This document shows, piece after piece, positions 9,875 through 19,191 of a stretch of 64,000 bases of DNA (position 1 is the first letter of the stretch; every line of letters starts with the position of its first letter). Under the pieces are notes generated by a model. The model was given only the letters and a program-made list of their open reading frames with translations, searched no databases and had not been told where the DNA came from. Source of the stretch: Bartonella sp. A05. Lineage in GTDB: Bacteria; Pseudomonadota; Alphaproteobacteria; Rhizobiales; Rhizobiaceae. The stretch spans positions 1 to 64,000 of the forward strand of contig NZ_JANHOJ010000005.1 in NCBI RefSeq assembly GCF_026930145.1, read 5' to 3'. Both the position numbers and the translations under genes were made by a program.

Positions 9875-11221
9875 ATGGCATCAGCGGCAGAGCAACTTGC
9901 TTCCAATATGAATTTCGGCGCTTTTTCGCGTGCGACTGAATTAAAAAAACGCATTTGGTTTACTCTAGCTGCGCTTCTTGTATATCGTTTTGGTACTTAT
10001 ATTTCTTTGCCTGGTATTGATATTGATGCTTTACGGCGGACGTTTGAGCATCATGAATCTGGTGTATTGGGATTGTTTAATATGTTTGCTGGGGGTGCAG
10101 TCGGGCGTATGGCTATTTTCGCGTTAGGAATTATGCCGTATATATCAGCATCAATTATTGTGCAGTTGCTAACCTCAGTTATTCCTTCATTAGAGTCTCT
10201 GAAAAAGGATGGCGAATTAGGTCGTAAGATCATAAATCAATATACTCGTTACGTAACAGTAATACTCGCAATTCTGCAAGCTTTTGGTATTGCAGTTGCG
10301 CTTGAAACCGGTATAGGAGCAGGGCTTCAAATTGTTATAGAACCAGGTGTGGTGTTCCGTATTTCTTCTGTTATTACGCTGGTCGGTGGAACTATGTTTT
10401 TAATGTGGCTCGGCGAGCAGATTACATCACGCGGTGTTGGTAATGGAGTTTCTCTCATTATTTTTGTTGGTATTGTAGCTAATTTTCCTTCCACTTTTGC
10501 TCAACTTTTAACAGCCCATAGTCAGGCTGATTTATCGACATTTTTATTAATAGCGATTGTTCTTATTGTTATTTCTGTTATTGGGGGCATTGTTTTTGTA
10601 GAGCGCGCGCAGCGGCGAATCTTGATTCAATATCCAAAACGTCAGGTTGGTAATCAGATGTTTCAAGGTGATATGTCGCATCTTCCTTTAAAATTAAATA
10701 CAGCCGGCGTTATTCCTCCAATTTTTGCTTCATCTTTATTATTGTTGCCTGCAACTATTAATAATTTTTCTGACAAGATGCCGCACTGGGTCCAGGCTAT
10801 TTCTTATTCCCTTAGTCATGGACAGCCACTCTATATGATTATTTATGCTGCTTTGATGGCATTTTTTTGCTTTTTTTATACGGCTATTGTGTTTAATCCG
10901 AATGATACTGCGGATCAATTGAAGAAGCATTCTGGTTTTGTTCCAGGGATTCGTCCGGGTGAGCGTACGGCTGAATATATTGATTATGTTTTGACGCGTA
11001 TTACTGTCGTAGGTGCGATTTATATTATTATTGTTTGTTTGTTGCCTGAGTTTATGATATCTGCTTTACATATTCCTTTTTACCTTGGTGGCACGTCTTT
11101 ATTGATTGTTGTTACTGTTACGCTTGATACTGTTGCTCAGATTCAGGGGCATCTTGTTGCTCACCAATATGAAGGGTTGATTAAAAAGTCAAAACTTCGC
11201 GGAGGAAAGAGAAACAGATGA
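9875..11221 (+). CDS. secY: Protein translocase channel subunit SecY
   Basis: SecY forms the channel of the Sec translocon in the inner membrane, with SecE and SecG, and passes unfolded proteins driven by SecA or the ribosome. The 448-residue product shows about ten hydrophobic segments and the family motifs [13 protein letters not shown] (first membrane segment), [15 protein letters not shown] and [12 protein letters not shown]. The ATG at 9875 has GGAGAGG upstream. Its stop overlaps the adk start (ATGA), so the two are probably translated together. Confidence 0.97.
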   Translation: MASAAEQLASNMNFGAFSRATELKKRIWFTLAALLVYRFGTYISLPGIDIDALRRTFEHHESGVLGLFNMFAGGAVGRMAIFALGIMPYISASIIVQLLTSVIPSLESLKKDGELGRKIINQYTRYVTVILAILQAFGIAVALETGIGAGLQIVIEPGVVFRISSVITLVGGTMFLMWLGEQITSRGVGNGVSLIIFVGIVANFPSTFAQLLTAHSQADLSTFLLIAIVLIVISVIGGIVFVERAQRRILIQYPKRQVGNQMFQGDMSHLPLKLNTAGVIPPIFASSLLLLPATINNFSDKMPHWVQAISYSLSHGQPLYMIIYAALMAFFCFFYTAIVFNPNDTADQLKKHSGFVPGIRPGERTAEYIDYVLTRITVVGAIYIIIVCLLPEFMISALHIPFYLGGTSLLIVVTVTLDTVAQIQGHLVAHQYEGLIKKSKLRGGKRNR

Positions 11222-11796
11222 GGGTTATTCTTTTAGGGCCTCCTGGAGCTGGTAAAGGTACACAGGCACGGTTTCTGACTGAGAAATATAACATTCCTCA
11301 CTTGTCTACAGGTGATATGCTGCGTGAGGTTATTATAAAAGAAACAGAGGTTGGCAAAAAAGCTAAAGCCATTATAGAAGCTGGTTCTTTAGTGTCTGAT
11401 GACATCGTTAATCAGATTGTCTCTGATCGTATTGATGAAAGTGATTGCACGAATGGCTTTATATTGGATGGCTATCCGCGTACAGTAGGGCAAGCAAAAG
11501 CATTGCAACAAATTTTGCAGTCAAAAAACATGCAACTTGATGCAGTTATAGAATTTGTTGTTGATGAAAATGCATTACTTGAGCGAATGAAAGAACGAGT
11601 TAAGAAAACAATAACTGCCGGTGGACAGGTTCGTGCAGATGATAAGCCTGATGTTTTTGCAAAACGATTAGTCGAATATAATGAAAAAACGGTTCCTTTA
11701 TCAGAATTTTATTTAAAAAAGGGGCTGTTGAAAACGATTGATGGTATGGCTGATGTTTCTGAAGTTTCGTGCGCAATTAGAGAAATTCTTAAATGA
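11218..11796 (+). CDS. adk: Adenylate kinase
   Basis: Adenylate kinase interconverts ATP + AMP and 2 ADP in the cytoplasm. The 192-residue product has the P-loop [11 protein letters not shown] at residues 7-17, the AMP-binding DGYPRT segment and the lid arginine region. It is the short form that lacks the extended, often zinc-binding, LID found in the 214-residue enzymes, as is common in alphaproteobacteria. It overlaps secY by four bases and is followed by a 181-base gap before rpsM. Confidence 0.96.
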   Translation: MRVILLGPPGAGKGTQARFLTEKYNIPHLSTGDMLREVIIKETEVGKKAKAIIEAGSLVSDDIVNQIVSDRIDESDCTNGFILDGYPRTVGQAKALQQILQSKNMQLDAVIEFVVDENALLERMKERVKKTITAGGQVRADDKPDVFAKRLVEYNEKTVPLSEFYLKKGLLKTIDGMADVSEVSCAIREILK

Positions 11797-11977
11797 GAAA
11801 ATTTTTTAGAAATAAATGAAAAGAGTTGACTTTTTTAGCAAAATACATCAGAAACTGCTGTAGTTTATTATTGATAGAATAACGGGATTCGGAGCATATT
11901 TGGGCCGGAGCAATTTTTTCTTTAGGGTGCTTTGAGTGCTGTAGGGTTAGTTATTAACATTAACAAGGAGAACGGGT

Positions 11978-12346
11978 GTGGCTCGTATCGCTGGGGTTAA
12001 TATCCCAACTGGTAAGCGTGTGATTATTGCGCTTCAATATATTCACGGGATTGGAGAAAAAGTTGCTCAAGAAATTGTCGAGAAAGTCGGTATTCCTTCT
12101 GAGCGCCGTGTGCATGAGCTTTCAGACGCGGAGGTGTTACAGATTCGTGAGGTGATAGATAGAGATTATCAAGTTGAAGGGGATCTTCGCCGTGAAGTCG
12201 CGATGAATATTAAACGTTTGATGGATCTTGGCTGTTATCGTGGATTGCGTCATCGTCGTTCTTTGCCTGTTCGTGGGCAGCGCACGCATACAAATGCGCG
12301 TACGCGTAAAGGGCCTGCTAAGGCAATTGCTGGGAAGAAGAAATAA
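11978..12346 (+). CDS. rpsM: 30S ribosomal protein S13
   Basis: S13 is in the head of the 30S subunit, contacts P-site tRNA and forms bridges to L5. The 122-residue product starts with GTG (11978) preceded by AAGGAGAA (11964-11971), giving [15 protein letters not shown]. The C-terminal tail [20 protein letters not shown] is the family signature. The gene begins the alpha part of the cluster. No rpmJ (L36) lies between secY/adk and rpsM, unlike the Escherichia coli order but as usual for alphaproteobacteria. Confidence 0.97.
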   Translation: MARIAGVNIPTGKRVIIALQYIHGIGEKVAQEIVEKVGIPSERRVHELSDAEVLQIREVIDRDYQVEGDLRREVAMNIKRLMDLGCYRGLRHRRSLPVRGQRTHTNARTRKGPAKAIAGKKK

Positions 12347-12460
12347 TAACATTTTTGAGAATTTTTTTTGGCGTCTGTTTCTTGTATTGTTTAAAATGAG
12401 GACAGAAATTGGTGGAGCTGCTGATGTTACGGCGGTGAGGAGATCATTGAAAGGAAAGTT

Positions 12461-12850
12461 ATGGCCAAAGAGGGTACACGTGTTCGTCGTCGCGAGCGTA
12501 AGAATATTTCATCAGGTGTTGTGCATATCAATTCAACGTTTAATAATACAATGATTACCATTACTGATGCTCAGGGAAATACAATAGCATGGTCGTCTGC
12601 TGGAGCTCAGGGGTTTAAAGGATCACGTAAGTCTACGCCTTTTGCAGCGCAGGTTGCTGCGGAGGATTGTGCTAAAAAAGCGCAAGAGCATGGAATGCGT
12701 TCGTTGGAGGTTGAGGTTTGTGGACCTGGAGCAGGTCGTGAATCTGCTTTGCGTGCGTTACAATCTGTTGGTTTTGTGATTACTTCTATTCGTGATGTGA
12801 CGCCGATCCCGCATAATGGATGTCGTCCACGGAAGAGGCGGCGTGTTTAA
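12461..12850 (+). CDS. rpsK: 30S ribosomal protein S11
   Basis: S11 is on the 30S platform, beside the 3' end of 16S rRNA and the Shine-Dalgarno helix. The 129-residue product has the signature [19 protein letters not shown] and ends in the basic [23 protein letters not shown] precedes the ATG. Spacers of 114 and 95 bases separate it from rpsM and rpoA. Confidence 0.97.
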   Translation: MAKEGTRVRRRERKNISSGVVHINSTFNNTMITITDAQGNTIAWSSAGAQGFKGSRKSTPFAAQVAAEDCAKKAQEHGMRSLEVEVCGPGAGRESALRALQSVGFVITSIRDVTPIPHNGCRPRKRRRV

Positions 12851-12945
12851 TTGGGTGTTGTTTTTCGTTGTCGGGGGTTTCTCCGATGTTCGCACTAGCC
12901 GTTGCGGTTGAATGGTAGCGGAACTAATAGAACAGGAATAAAAAT

Positions 12946-13959
12946 ATGATCCAGAAAAACTGGCAGGAGTTAATTAAGCCCAGTAAAGTTGATTTTTATG
13001 TGCATAGTGATCCAAATGTTTTGAGTGTGGTCGCAGAGCCTTTAGAGCGTGGTTTTGGTTTAACGTTAGGGAATGCGCTTCGCCGCGTGTTATTGTCCTC
13101 TCTTCGTGGTGCTGCTGTTACCGCTGTGCAGATTGATGGAGTATTGCACGAATTTTCATCGATCCCAGGTGTGCGTGAGGACGTTACGGATATTATTTTG
13201 AATATCAAGGAAATTGCTATTCGCATGGAAGAGGAAGGCCCCAAGCGTGTTGTTATTTGTAAAGAAGGTCCTGGTGTTGTTAGGGCAGGAGATATAAATA
13301 CTGTTGGGGATATGGAAATCCTTAATCCAGAACATATTATTTGTACGCTTGATGAAGATGCGGAAATTCGCATGGAATTTGTTGTCAATACAGGAAAAGG
13401 TTATGTTCCTTCTGATCGTAATTGTATTGATGATGCACCAATTGGCCTTATCCCTGTTGATAGTCTTTATTCACCAGTTCGTAAAGTGTCTTATAAAGTA
13501 GAGAATACACGTGAAGGGCAAGTTCTCGATTACGATAAGCTGACGCTAACGATCGAAACTAATGGAGCTGTTAACGGTGAAGATGCTGTTGCTTTTGCAG
13601 CGCGTATTATTCAGGATCAATTATCGGTGTTTGTTAATTTTGAGGAGCCACAAAAGGAAATTGATGAAGAGCCTGCTTCTGAGCTTGCTTTCAGTCCTGC
13701 ACTCCTTAAGAAAGTGGATGAATTGGAGCTTTCAGTTCGTTCGGCGAATTGTCTTAAAAACGATAATATTGTTTACATTGGTGATCTTATTCAAAAAACA
13801 GAATCTGAAATGCTTCGGACGCCAAATTTTGGACGGAAGTCATTAAATGAGATCAAAGAAGTTCTTGCTTGCATGGGGCTTCATCTCGGTATGGAAATTT
13901 CTGCGTGGCCGCCTGAAAACATTGATGATCTTGCTAAACGTTATGAAGATCAGTATTAA
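12946..13959 (+). CDS. rpoA: DNA-directed RNA polymerase alpha subunit
   Basis: The alpha subunit dimerises to seed RNA polymerase assembly and its C-terminal domain binds UP elements and activators. The 337-residue product has an N-terminal domain of about 235 residues with [20 protein letters not shown], a linker rich in acidic residues, and a C-terminal helix-hairpin-helix domain ([20 protein letters not shown] and [14 protein letters not shown]). AACAGGAAT lies upstream of the ATG. It is between rpsK and rplQ as in most bacteria. Confidence 0.97.
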   Translation: MIQKNWQELIKPSKVDFYVHSDPNVLSVVAEPLERGFGLTLGNALRRVLLSSLRGAAVTAVQIDGVLHEFSSIPGVREDVTDIILNIKEIAIRMEEEGPKRVVICKEGPGVVRAGDINTVGDMEILNPEHIICTLDEDAEIRMEFVVNTGKGYVPSDRNCIDDAPIGLIPVDSLYSPVRKVSYKVENTREGQVLDYDKLTLTIETNGAVNGEDAVAFAARIIQDQLSVFVNFEEPQKEIDEEPASELAFSPALLKKVDELELSVRSANCLKNDNIVYIGDLIQKTESEMLRTPNFGRKSLNEIKEVLACMGLHLGMEISAWPPENIDDLAKRYEDQY

Positions 13960-13982
13960 ATTAAGATTTAAGGAGAAGTTTC

Positions 13983-14411
13983 ATGCGCCATCATAAATCG
14001 GGTCGCAAACTGAACCGAACTGCTAGTCATCGGAAAGCGATGTTTGCGAATGTAGCAGCTTCGCTAATTGAGCATGAACAGGTTGTGACGACTCTTCCAA
14101 AGGCTAAAGAAATTCGTCCTATAGTTGAAAAATTGGTGACGCTTGGTAAACGTGGAGATTTGCATGCCCGTCGGCAAGCAATTGCAGCTATTCGTGATGT
14201 AAGAAATGTTGCAAAATTATTTGACACAATTGCACCGCGTTATGCATCACGCAACGGTGGCTATTTGCGCATTATGAAAGCAGGATTTCGTACGGGTGAT
14301 AATGCTCCTATGGCTGTCATAGAATTTGTTGATCGTGATGCCAGTGCAAAGGGTGCTGTAGATCGTGCACGTATGGAGTCTATGGTAAATGAAAAGGAAG
14401 CTTCTTCATAA
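13983..14411 (+). CDS. rplQ: 50S ribosomal protein L17
   Basis: L17 lies near the tunnel exit of the 50S subunit. The 142-residue product begins [20 protein letters not shown] and contains [20 protein letters not shown], both conserved. The C-terminal 25 residues are a variable charged tail. AAGGAGAAG precedes the ATG. The gene is the last of the ribosomal cluster and is followed by an intrinsic terminator 23 bases after its stop. Confidence 0.97.
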   Translation: MRHHKSGRKLNRTASHRKAMFANVAASLIEHEQVVTTLPKAKEIRPIVEKLVTLGKRGDLHARRQAIAAIRDVRNVAKLFDTIAPRYASRNGGYLRIMKAGFRTGDNAPMAVIEFVDRDASAKGAVDRARMESMVNEKEASS

Positions 14412-14433
14412 TTTTTTTGTGTTGAACTTTAAG

Positions 14434-14460
14434 AACCGTCTTTTGAAGGCGGTTTTTTTT
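14434..14460 (+). terminator. Intrinsic terminator of the ribosomal cluster
   Basis: A seven-pair stem AACCGTC (14434-14440) / GGCGGTT (14448-14454), with one G-U pair and a loop of seven bases, is followed by a run of T through 14460. It lies 23 bases after the rplQ stop and fits a rho-independent terminator. Confidence 0.9.
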
Positions 14461-14640
14461 GTTAGTATTTTGAAATAGATTTTACTCAACATAGATGAAT
14501 GAAAAAGCGGAAACTATGCAAGTATTGCGTTATTGTTTTTTATAATTTTTGTCATTTATATAGAGTTTATTAGCTTACGAGTGTGCGGAATTTTTTTGTA
14601 TTATTAAAGAGCTGGTCTTGAGTTTAATAAAGGAGCTGAG

Positions 14641-16031
14641 ATGAAGCATTCTATTTTAGTAAGTTTTTTTTTGTAATTATAGCGCAAATATCGTTTCATC
14701 ATGCAAATGCTCAAGTTCCTGAAACTCAGTCAGAAATCACTTTATCATTTGCTCCTTTAGTTAAAAAGGCCGTTTCGTCTGTTGTAAATATTTATGCAGC
14801 TCGGCAAATTAAAGTGCGTTCTCCTTTTGAGGGTGATCCATTTTTTGAGCAATTTTTTAGTCGTTATCAAAATAACCGTTTACATAGGCAATCGTCATTG
14901 GGATCAGGGGTGATTGTTGATGAGCGTGGTTTGATCGTTACAAATTACCATGTCATTAAAGATGCTGACGAAATTAAGATTGCTCTTTCGGATGGACGGG
15001 AATTTTCCAGTTCAGTTATGTTAAAAGATGAAGCAACTGATATTGCAGTACTGCAAATTGATTCAAAAGATGCGCGCTTTCCTATTCTTTCCTTGGGAAA
15101 TTCTGATGCAGTTGAGGTTGGTGATCTTGTCCTTGCAATTGGAAATCCTTTTGGTGTTGGTCAAACGGTTACAAGTGGAATTGTTTCAGCGCAAGCGCGT
15201 ACGCGTGTAGGTATTTCTGATTTTGATTTTTTTATTCAAACGGATGCGGCCATCAATCCGGGTAATTCTGGTGGTGCTTTAATTGATATGAAAGGTCAAT
15301 TAATCGGAATTAATACAGCTATCTATTCCCGTACAGGTGGTTCTGTAGGGATTGGTTTTGCTATTCCAGTAAATTTGATTAAAGTAGTGCTTGATACAGT
15401 TAAACGTGGTAGAAAGTTTTTGGTGCCACCTTATATTGGTGCCTCTTTTCAAAGTATTACACCTGACATTGCAAGTGGTTTGGGTTTAGAATATTCTTAT
15501 GGTGTTCTGATTGTTGAGATTATCAAAGGCAGCCCTGCTGAAAAAGCTGGTTTGAAAGTGGGTGATGTTATTTTGAGTGTGCAAGGTGTACGGGTTGATA
15601 GCCCAGATAGTCTAGGATATCGTTTGATGACAACAGGCATTGGGAACAGCTTTATTGTGGAATATTTGCGGGAAGGAAAAAACTTAAAAACAGAAATAAC
15701 TGCGTTATCAGAGCCGGAATCTATGTTTTTAAAATCTGAAAAGATTGTTGGTGAGAGCCCTCTTTCTGGTGCTGAAGTGTTGGATTTGACGCCTCAAAAT
15801 AGTCAGCTATTTCGTCTTCCTGCAAGTGCCAAAGGTGTTGTAGTTGCTAATCTTGATAAGACAAGTAATGCGGCTAAAATTTTTCGTTCAGGAGATATTT
15901 TACGAACTGTCAATGGTTATACAATTCAAACTGTAAGTCAGTTAAAAAAAGTGCTTATGCAAAGTCGTTCGCATATTTGGCAACTGGAGTATGAACGCAA
16001 TGGTATGCATGTTCGTCAATTTGTTCGCTGA
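14641..16031 (+). pseudogene. Do/HtrA-family periplasmic serine protease, frameshifted in the signal peptide
   Basis: DegP/HtrA-type proteases degrade and chaperone misfolded proteins in the periplasm. The ATG at 14641 has GGAG at 14632-14635, but its frame ends at a TAA after 11 codons, directly behind nine T (14664-14672). With one more T the frame would continue as a signal peptide (MKHSILVSFFFVIIAQISF, then HHANAQ) into one 463-residue protease. The body is intact: trypsin-like domain with His in VTNYHVIKD, Asp in ATDIAVLQID and Ser in NPGNSGGALID, then PDZ regions (the first around GVLIVEIIKGSPAEKAGLKV). The long open frame alone could only begin at a GTG at 14814 with no ribosome binding site and no signal peptide. 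It may be a true pseudogene, a slippage-switched gene or a sequencing error. Confidence 0.8.
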
Positions 16032-16040
16032 GGATCCTTT

Positions 16041-17372
16041 TTGAATAAAGATTTTTTTACTTCGCCTTTTGATTTTCGTGTTAATCAAAATCGACCTCTT
16101 GCAGAAAGAATGCGTCCTCACTCTCTGAGTGAAGTAACAGGGCAAAGTCATTTGATTGGAGTGGAAGGGGTGCTTTCACGTATGGTGCTAGCGGGTTCGT
16201 TTAGTTCGATGATTTTCTGGGGGCCTCCAGGAACAGGGAAAACAACAGTTGCACGTTTGTTAGCACTTGAAACAAATTTGGCATTTGAACAAGTTTCTGC
16301 TATTTTTACTGGGGTTGCAGAGCTGAGGAAGATTTTTGAAGTAGCTCAGTCTCGTTTTATGTCTGGCTGTAAAACACTTTTGTTTGTTGATGAAATTCAC
16401 CGCTTTAATCGTGCTCAGCAAGATAGTTTTCTTCCTTTCATGGAAGATGGTACTGTGATTCTTATAGGTGCAACAACGGAGAATCCTTCATTTGAGCTTA
16501 ATGCTGCTCTTCTTTCCCGCGCGCGTGTTTTGACATTTCGTCCACATGACAATGAAAGTTTGGATGTGCTTTTGAAGCGCGCTGAAGATGTGGAAGGGAG
16601 ATCTCTTCCTTTAGATCATCATGCCAGAGATGTTTTGATAAGGATATCTGATGGTGATGCACGAATGGCATTGACATTGGCAGAAGAAATTTGGTGTGTT
16701 GCACGGCCAGAAGAGGTATTTAATGCTGAAGCTTTACAAGAAATTGTTCAGCGTCGCGCTCCAATTTATGACAAAGGACAGGATGGTCACTATAATTTGA
16801 TTTCAGCATTGCATAAATCGGTTCGTGGATCTGATCCTGATGCTGCTCTTTATTATCTCGCACGTATGTTGGATGCAGGTGAAGATCCTTTATATATTGG
16901 GCGAAGATTGGTGCGTATGGCTGTTGAAGATGTTGGTTTAGCGGATCCACAAGCTCTCGTTATTTGTAATGCGGCAAAGGATGCTTATAATTATCTAGGA
17001 TCTCCTGAGGGAGAACTGGCTTTGGCACAAGCGTGTCTTTATATTGCTACTGCACCAAAATCAAATGCAACTTACCTTGCTTATAAGGCGGCAATGCATT
17101 GTGCACGTAAAAATGGCTCTTTACCTCCTCCTAAGCATATCCTTAATGCGCCTACAAATTTTATGAGAGATGAGGGGTATGGAGAGGGTTATCGTTATGA
17201 TCATGATGAACCGGATGCTTTTTCAGGGCAAGAATATTTTCCTGAAAGGCTTGGGCGTCAGGTTTATTATCAACCACAAGAACGTGGTTTTGAACGTGAA
17301 ATTGTGAAACGTCTTGAGTGGTGGAAGAAGTTAAGACAAAAGCGAGGGAATCCAAAAAAAGATCTCTGTTAA
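16041..17372 (+). CDS. rarA: Replication-associated recombination protein A (AAA+ ATPase)
   Basis: RarA (MgsA) is a clamp-loader-like AAA+ ATPase acting at stalled replication forks. The 443-residue product has Walker A GPPGTGKTTVARL near residues 61-73, Walker B LLFVDEIHRFNRAQQDSF, a sensor segment IGATTENPSFELN and the C-terminal MgsA domain (NAPTNFMRDEGYGEGYRYDHD). The start is a TTG at 16041, nine bases after the protease stop, with GAGGA upstream; no better start keeps the expected N-terminus. The tight spacing suggests cotranscription with the protease gene. Confidence 0.92.
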   Translation: MNKDFFTSPFDFRVNQNRPLAERMRPHSLSEVTGQSHLIGVEGVLSRMVLAGSFSSMIFWGPPGTGKTTVARLLALETNLAFEQVSAIFTGVAELRKIFEVAQSRFMSGCKTLLFVDEIHRFNRAQQDSFLPFMEDGTVILIGATTENPSFELNAALLSRARVLTFRPHDNESLDVLLKRAEDVEGRSLPLDHHARDVLIRISDGDARMALTLAEEIWCVARPEEVFNAEALQEIVQRRAPIYDKGQDGHYNLISALHKSVRGSDPDAALYYLARMLDAGEDPLYIGRRLVRMAVEDVGLADPQALVICNAAKDAYNYLGSPEGELALAQACLYIATAPKSNATYLAYKAAMHCARKNGSLPPPKHILNAPTNFMRDEGYGEGYRYDHDEPDAFSGQEYFPERLGRQVYYQPQERGFEREIVKRLEWWKKLRQKRGNPKKDLC

Positions 17373-17942
17373 TTTTTTATTTTGTTTTGATAGATTGTAT
17401 TTCAGTCATGTTATTATAATTTTCTGATACGTGTTATTTTTGTGCATTGAGAAGTTTTTTTGGCTTATTGTACAATGAAAGGATCATATATATGTGCGAA
17501 TTAAGTTTCGAGGAATGTTGGGTGCGCTGTGATTCGCGTATTTATTGAATCTTAGTATTTGAATAAGATGTTTCTGTAGGATAATAGAACTCATGGTAAA
17601 AATTGATTTGGCTGTAGTAGATAGTTTCAATAAGCACGAACAGAGAAATATGAAAAAATAAATGCTGCGATCATTTTTATAAACTGATCATTATGTTATA
17701 GAAGAGAGTGTAAAAAAGAAACTTATTTTGAATATTGTGCTATTATACACTCCGTTCGTGATTTTCTTCCTTATGAAAAGTGTTAATTATTTCATATATT
17801 TGATGATTTGGCTAAGATATAATTGATGCAATATAAGAAGAATAATGAAATAGTCTGTGAAAATCTAAACTCGAGTCTTTAACTAAGTTAAGATAACAGT
17901 GTATATTAAATCAAGAAGTTGTTACGATTCGTTAAGGATATA
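17373..17942 (+). other. Intergenic region upstream of recA
   Basis: No convincing gene is seen in these 570 A+T-rich bases. AAGGA at 17934-17938 is the recA ribosome binding site. Arms GAGTGTA (17706-17712) and TACACTC (17746-17752) could pair across a 33-base loop. No perfect alphaproteobacterial SOS box (GTTC-N7-GTTC or GAAC-N7-GAAC) was found. Confidence 0.6.
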
Positions 17943-18989
17943 ATGGTGGACAAAACAAAAGCTCTAGATGCTGCTCTATCACAGATTGAACGTTCTTTTG
18001 GTAAAGGCTCAATTATGCGTCTTGGGCAAAAAGAGCAAGTTGTCGAAATTGAAACAGTCTCAACAGGATCATTGTCTTTAGATATTGCTTTGGGTGTCGG
18101 TGGGTTACCAAAAGGTCGTATTATTGAGATTTATGGACCAGAAAGTTCTGGTAAAACAACTTTAGCTCTTCATTCTATTGCTGAAGCACAGAAAAATGGT
18201 GGAGTTTGTGCCTTTATAGATGCAGAGCATGCTCTAGACCCTATTTATGCACGTAAGCTTGGTGTTGATTTAGAGAATTTGTTTGTTTCTCAGCCAGATA
18301 CTGGTGAACAAGCTTTGGAAATTACAGAAACGCTGGTTCGTTCTGGTGCAGTTGATGTGCTCGTTATTGATTCAGTAGCAGCCTTGACACCTCGTGCGGA
18401 AATTGATGGTGAAATGAGCGATGCTTTGCCGGGATTACAAGCTCGTTTGATGAGTAAGGCCTTAAGAAAACTAACGGCATCCATTTTTCGCTCTAATTGC
18501 ATGGTTATCTTTATCAATCAAATTCGTATGAAAATTGGTGTGATGTTTGGTTCTCCTGAAACGACAACAGGTGGCAATGCCTTAAAGTTTTATGCTTCTG
18601 TTCGTTTGGATATTCGTCGTATTGGATCAATTAAAGATCGGGATGTGGTGATTGGTAATCAGACACGTGTTAAAGTGGTAAAGAATAAATTAGCACCTCC
18701 ATTCAAGCAAGTTGAGTTTGATATTATTTATGGTGAGGGTATTTCCAAATTAGGAGAATTGATTGATTTAGGTGTTAAAGTTGGTATCGTTGAGAAATCG
18801 GGTGCGTGGTTTTCTTATAATTCTCAGCGTTTAGGGCAGGGGCGTGAAAATGCAAAGCAATTTTTACGTGAACGTACAGAAATAGCGGCTGAGATCGAAA
18901 CGGCTTTGCGTCAAAATGCTGGTTTACTTGCAATTGAGTTGTTAGAGAATGCGGGATCAGAGCATAGAGAAGACGATGAGTCGATTTAA
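17943..18989 (+). CDS. recA: Recombinase A
   Basis: RecA forms filaments on single-stranded DNA, drives homologous pairing and strand exchange, and activates LexA autocleavage. The 348-residue product has Walker [13 protein letters not shown] near residues 68-79, Walker [19 protein letters not shown], the loop motif [20 protein letters not shown] and an acidic tail ([10 protein letters not shown]). The ATG at 17943 is chosen over an in-frame TTG at 17919 because AAGGA (17934-17938) precedes it and [20 protein letters not shown] is the usual N-terminus. Confidence 0.97.
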   Translation: MVDKTKALDAALSQIERSFGKGSIMRLGQKEQVVEIETVSTGSLSLDIALGVGGLPKGRIIEIYGPESSGKTTLALHSIAEAQKNGGVCAFIDAEHALDPIYARKLGVDLENLFVSQPDTGEQALEITETLVRSGAVDVLVIDSVAALTPRAEIDGEMSDALPGLQARLMSKALRKLTASIFRSNCMVIFINQIRMKIGVMFGSPETTTGGNALKFYASVRLDIRRIGSIKDRDVVIGNQTRVKVVKNKLAPPFKQVEFDIIYGEGISKLGELIDLGVKVGIVEKSGAWFSYNSQRLGQGRENAKQFLRERTEIAAEIETALRQNAGLLAIELLENAGSEHREDDESI

Positions 18990-19191
18990 TAAACTGTTTG
19001 TTTAAATGCGATTCCTTTATTGAAATTTCTTTCTATTTTTTTGAGAGTTTTTAAGTATAAAATCACTTATTTTTCAATCTTTTCAAAAAATATTCTTATT
19101 TTGATTAAATGACTCTAAGAGTGGCAAAGAGGGTGTTTAATTATAAAGGGTTTTCTTTGCGGTTGTGTATTGTACTCTGTCAGGTGTTGCT

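Noticed and set aside
14814-16031. Protease gene starting at GTG 14814
   Set aside because: No ribosome binding site precedes this GTG, and conserved protease sequence plus a signal peptide extend upstream to 14641 after a one-base correction.
17373-17942. SOS (LexA) box upstream of recA
   Set aside because: GTTC and GAAC half-sites occur singly (near 17743, 17626 and 17588), but none has a second half-site at seven bases. The same holds for the uvrA/ssb spacer.
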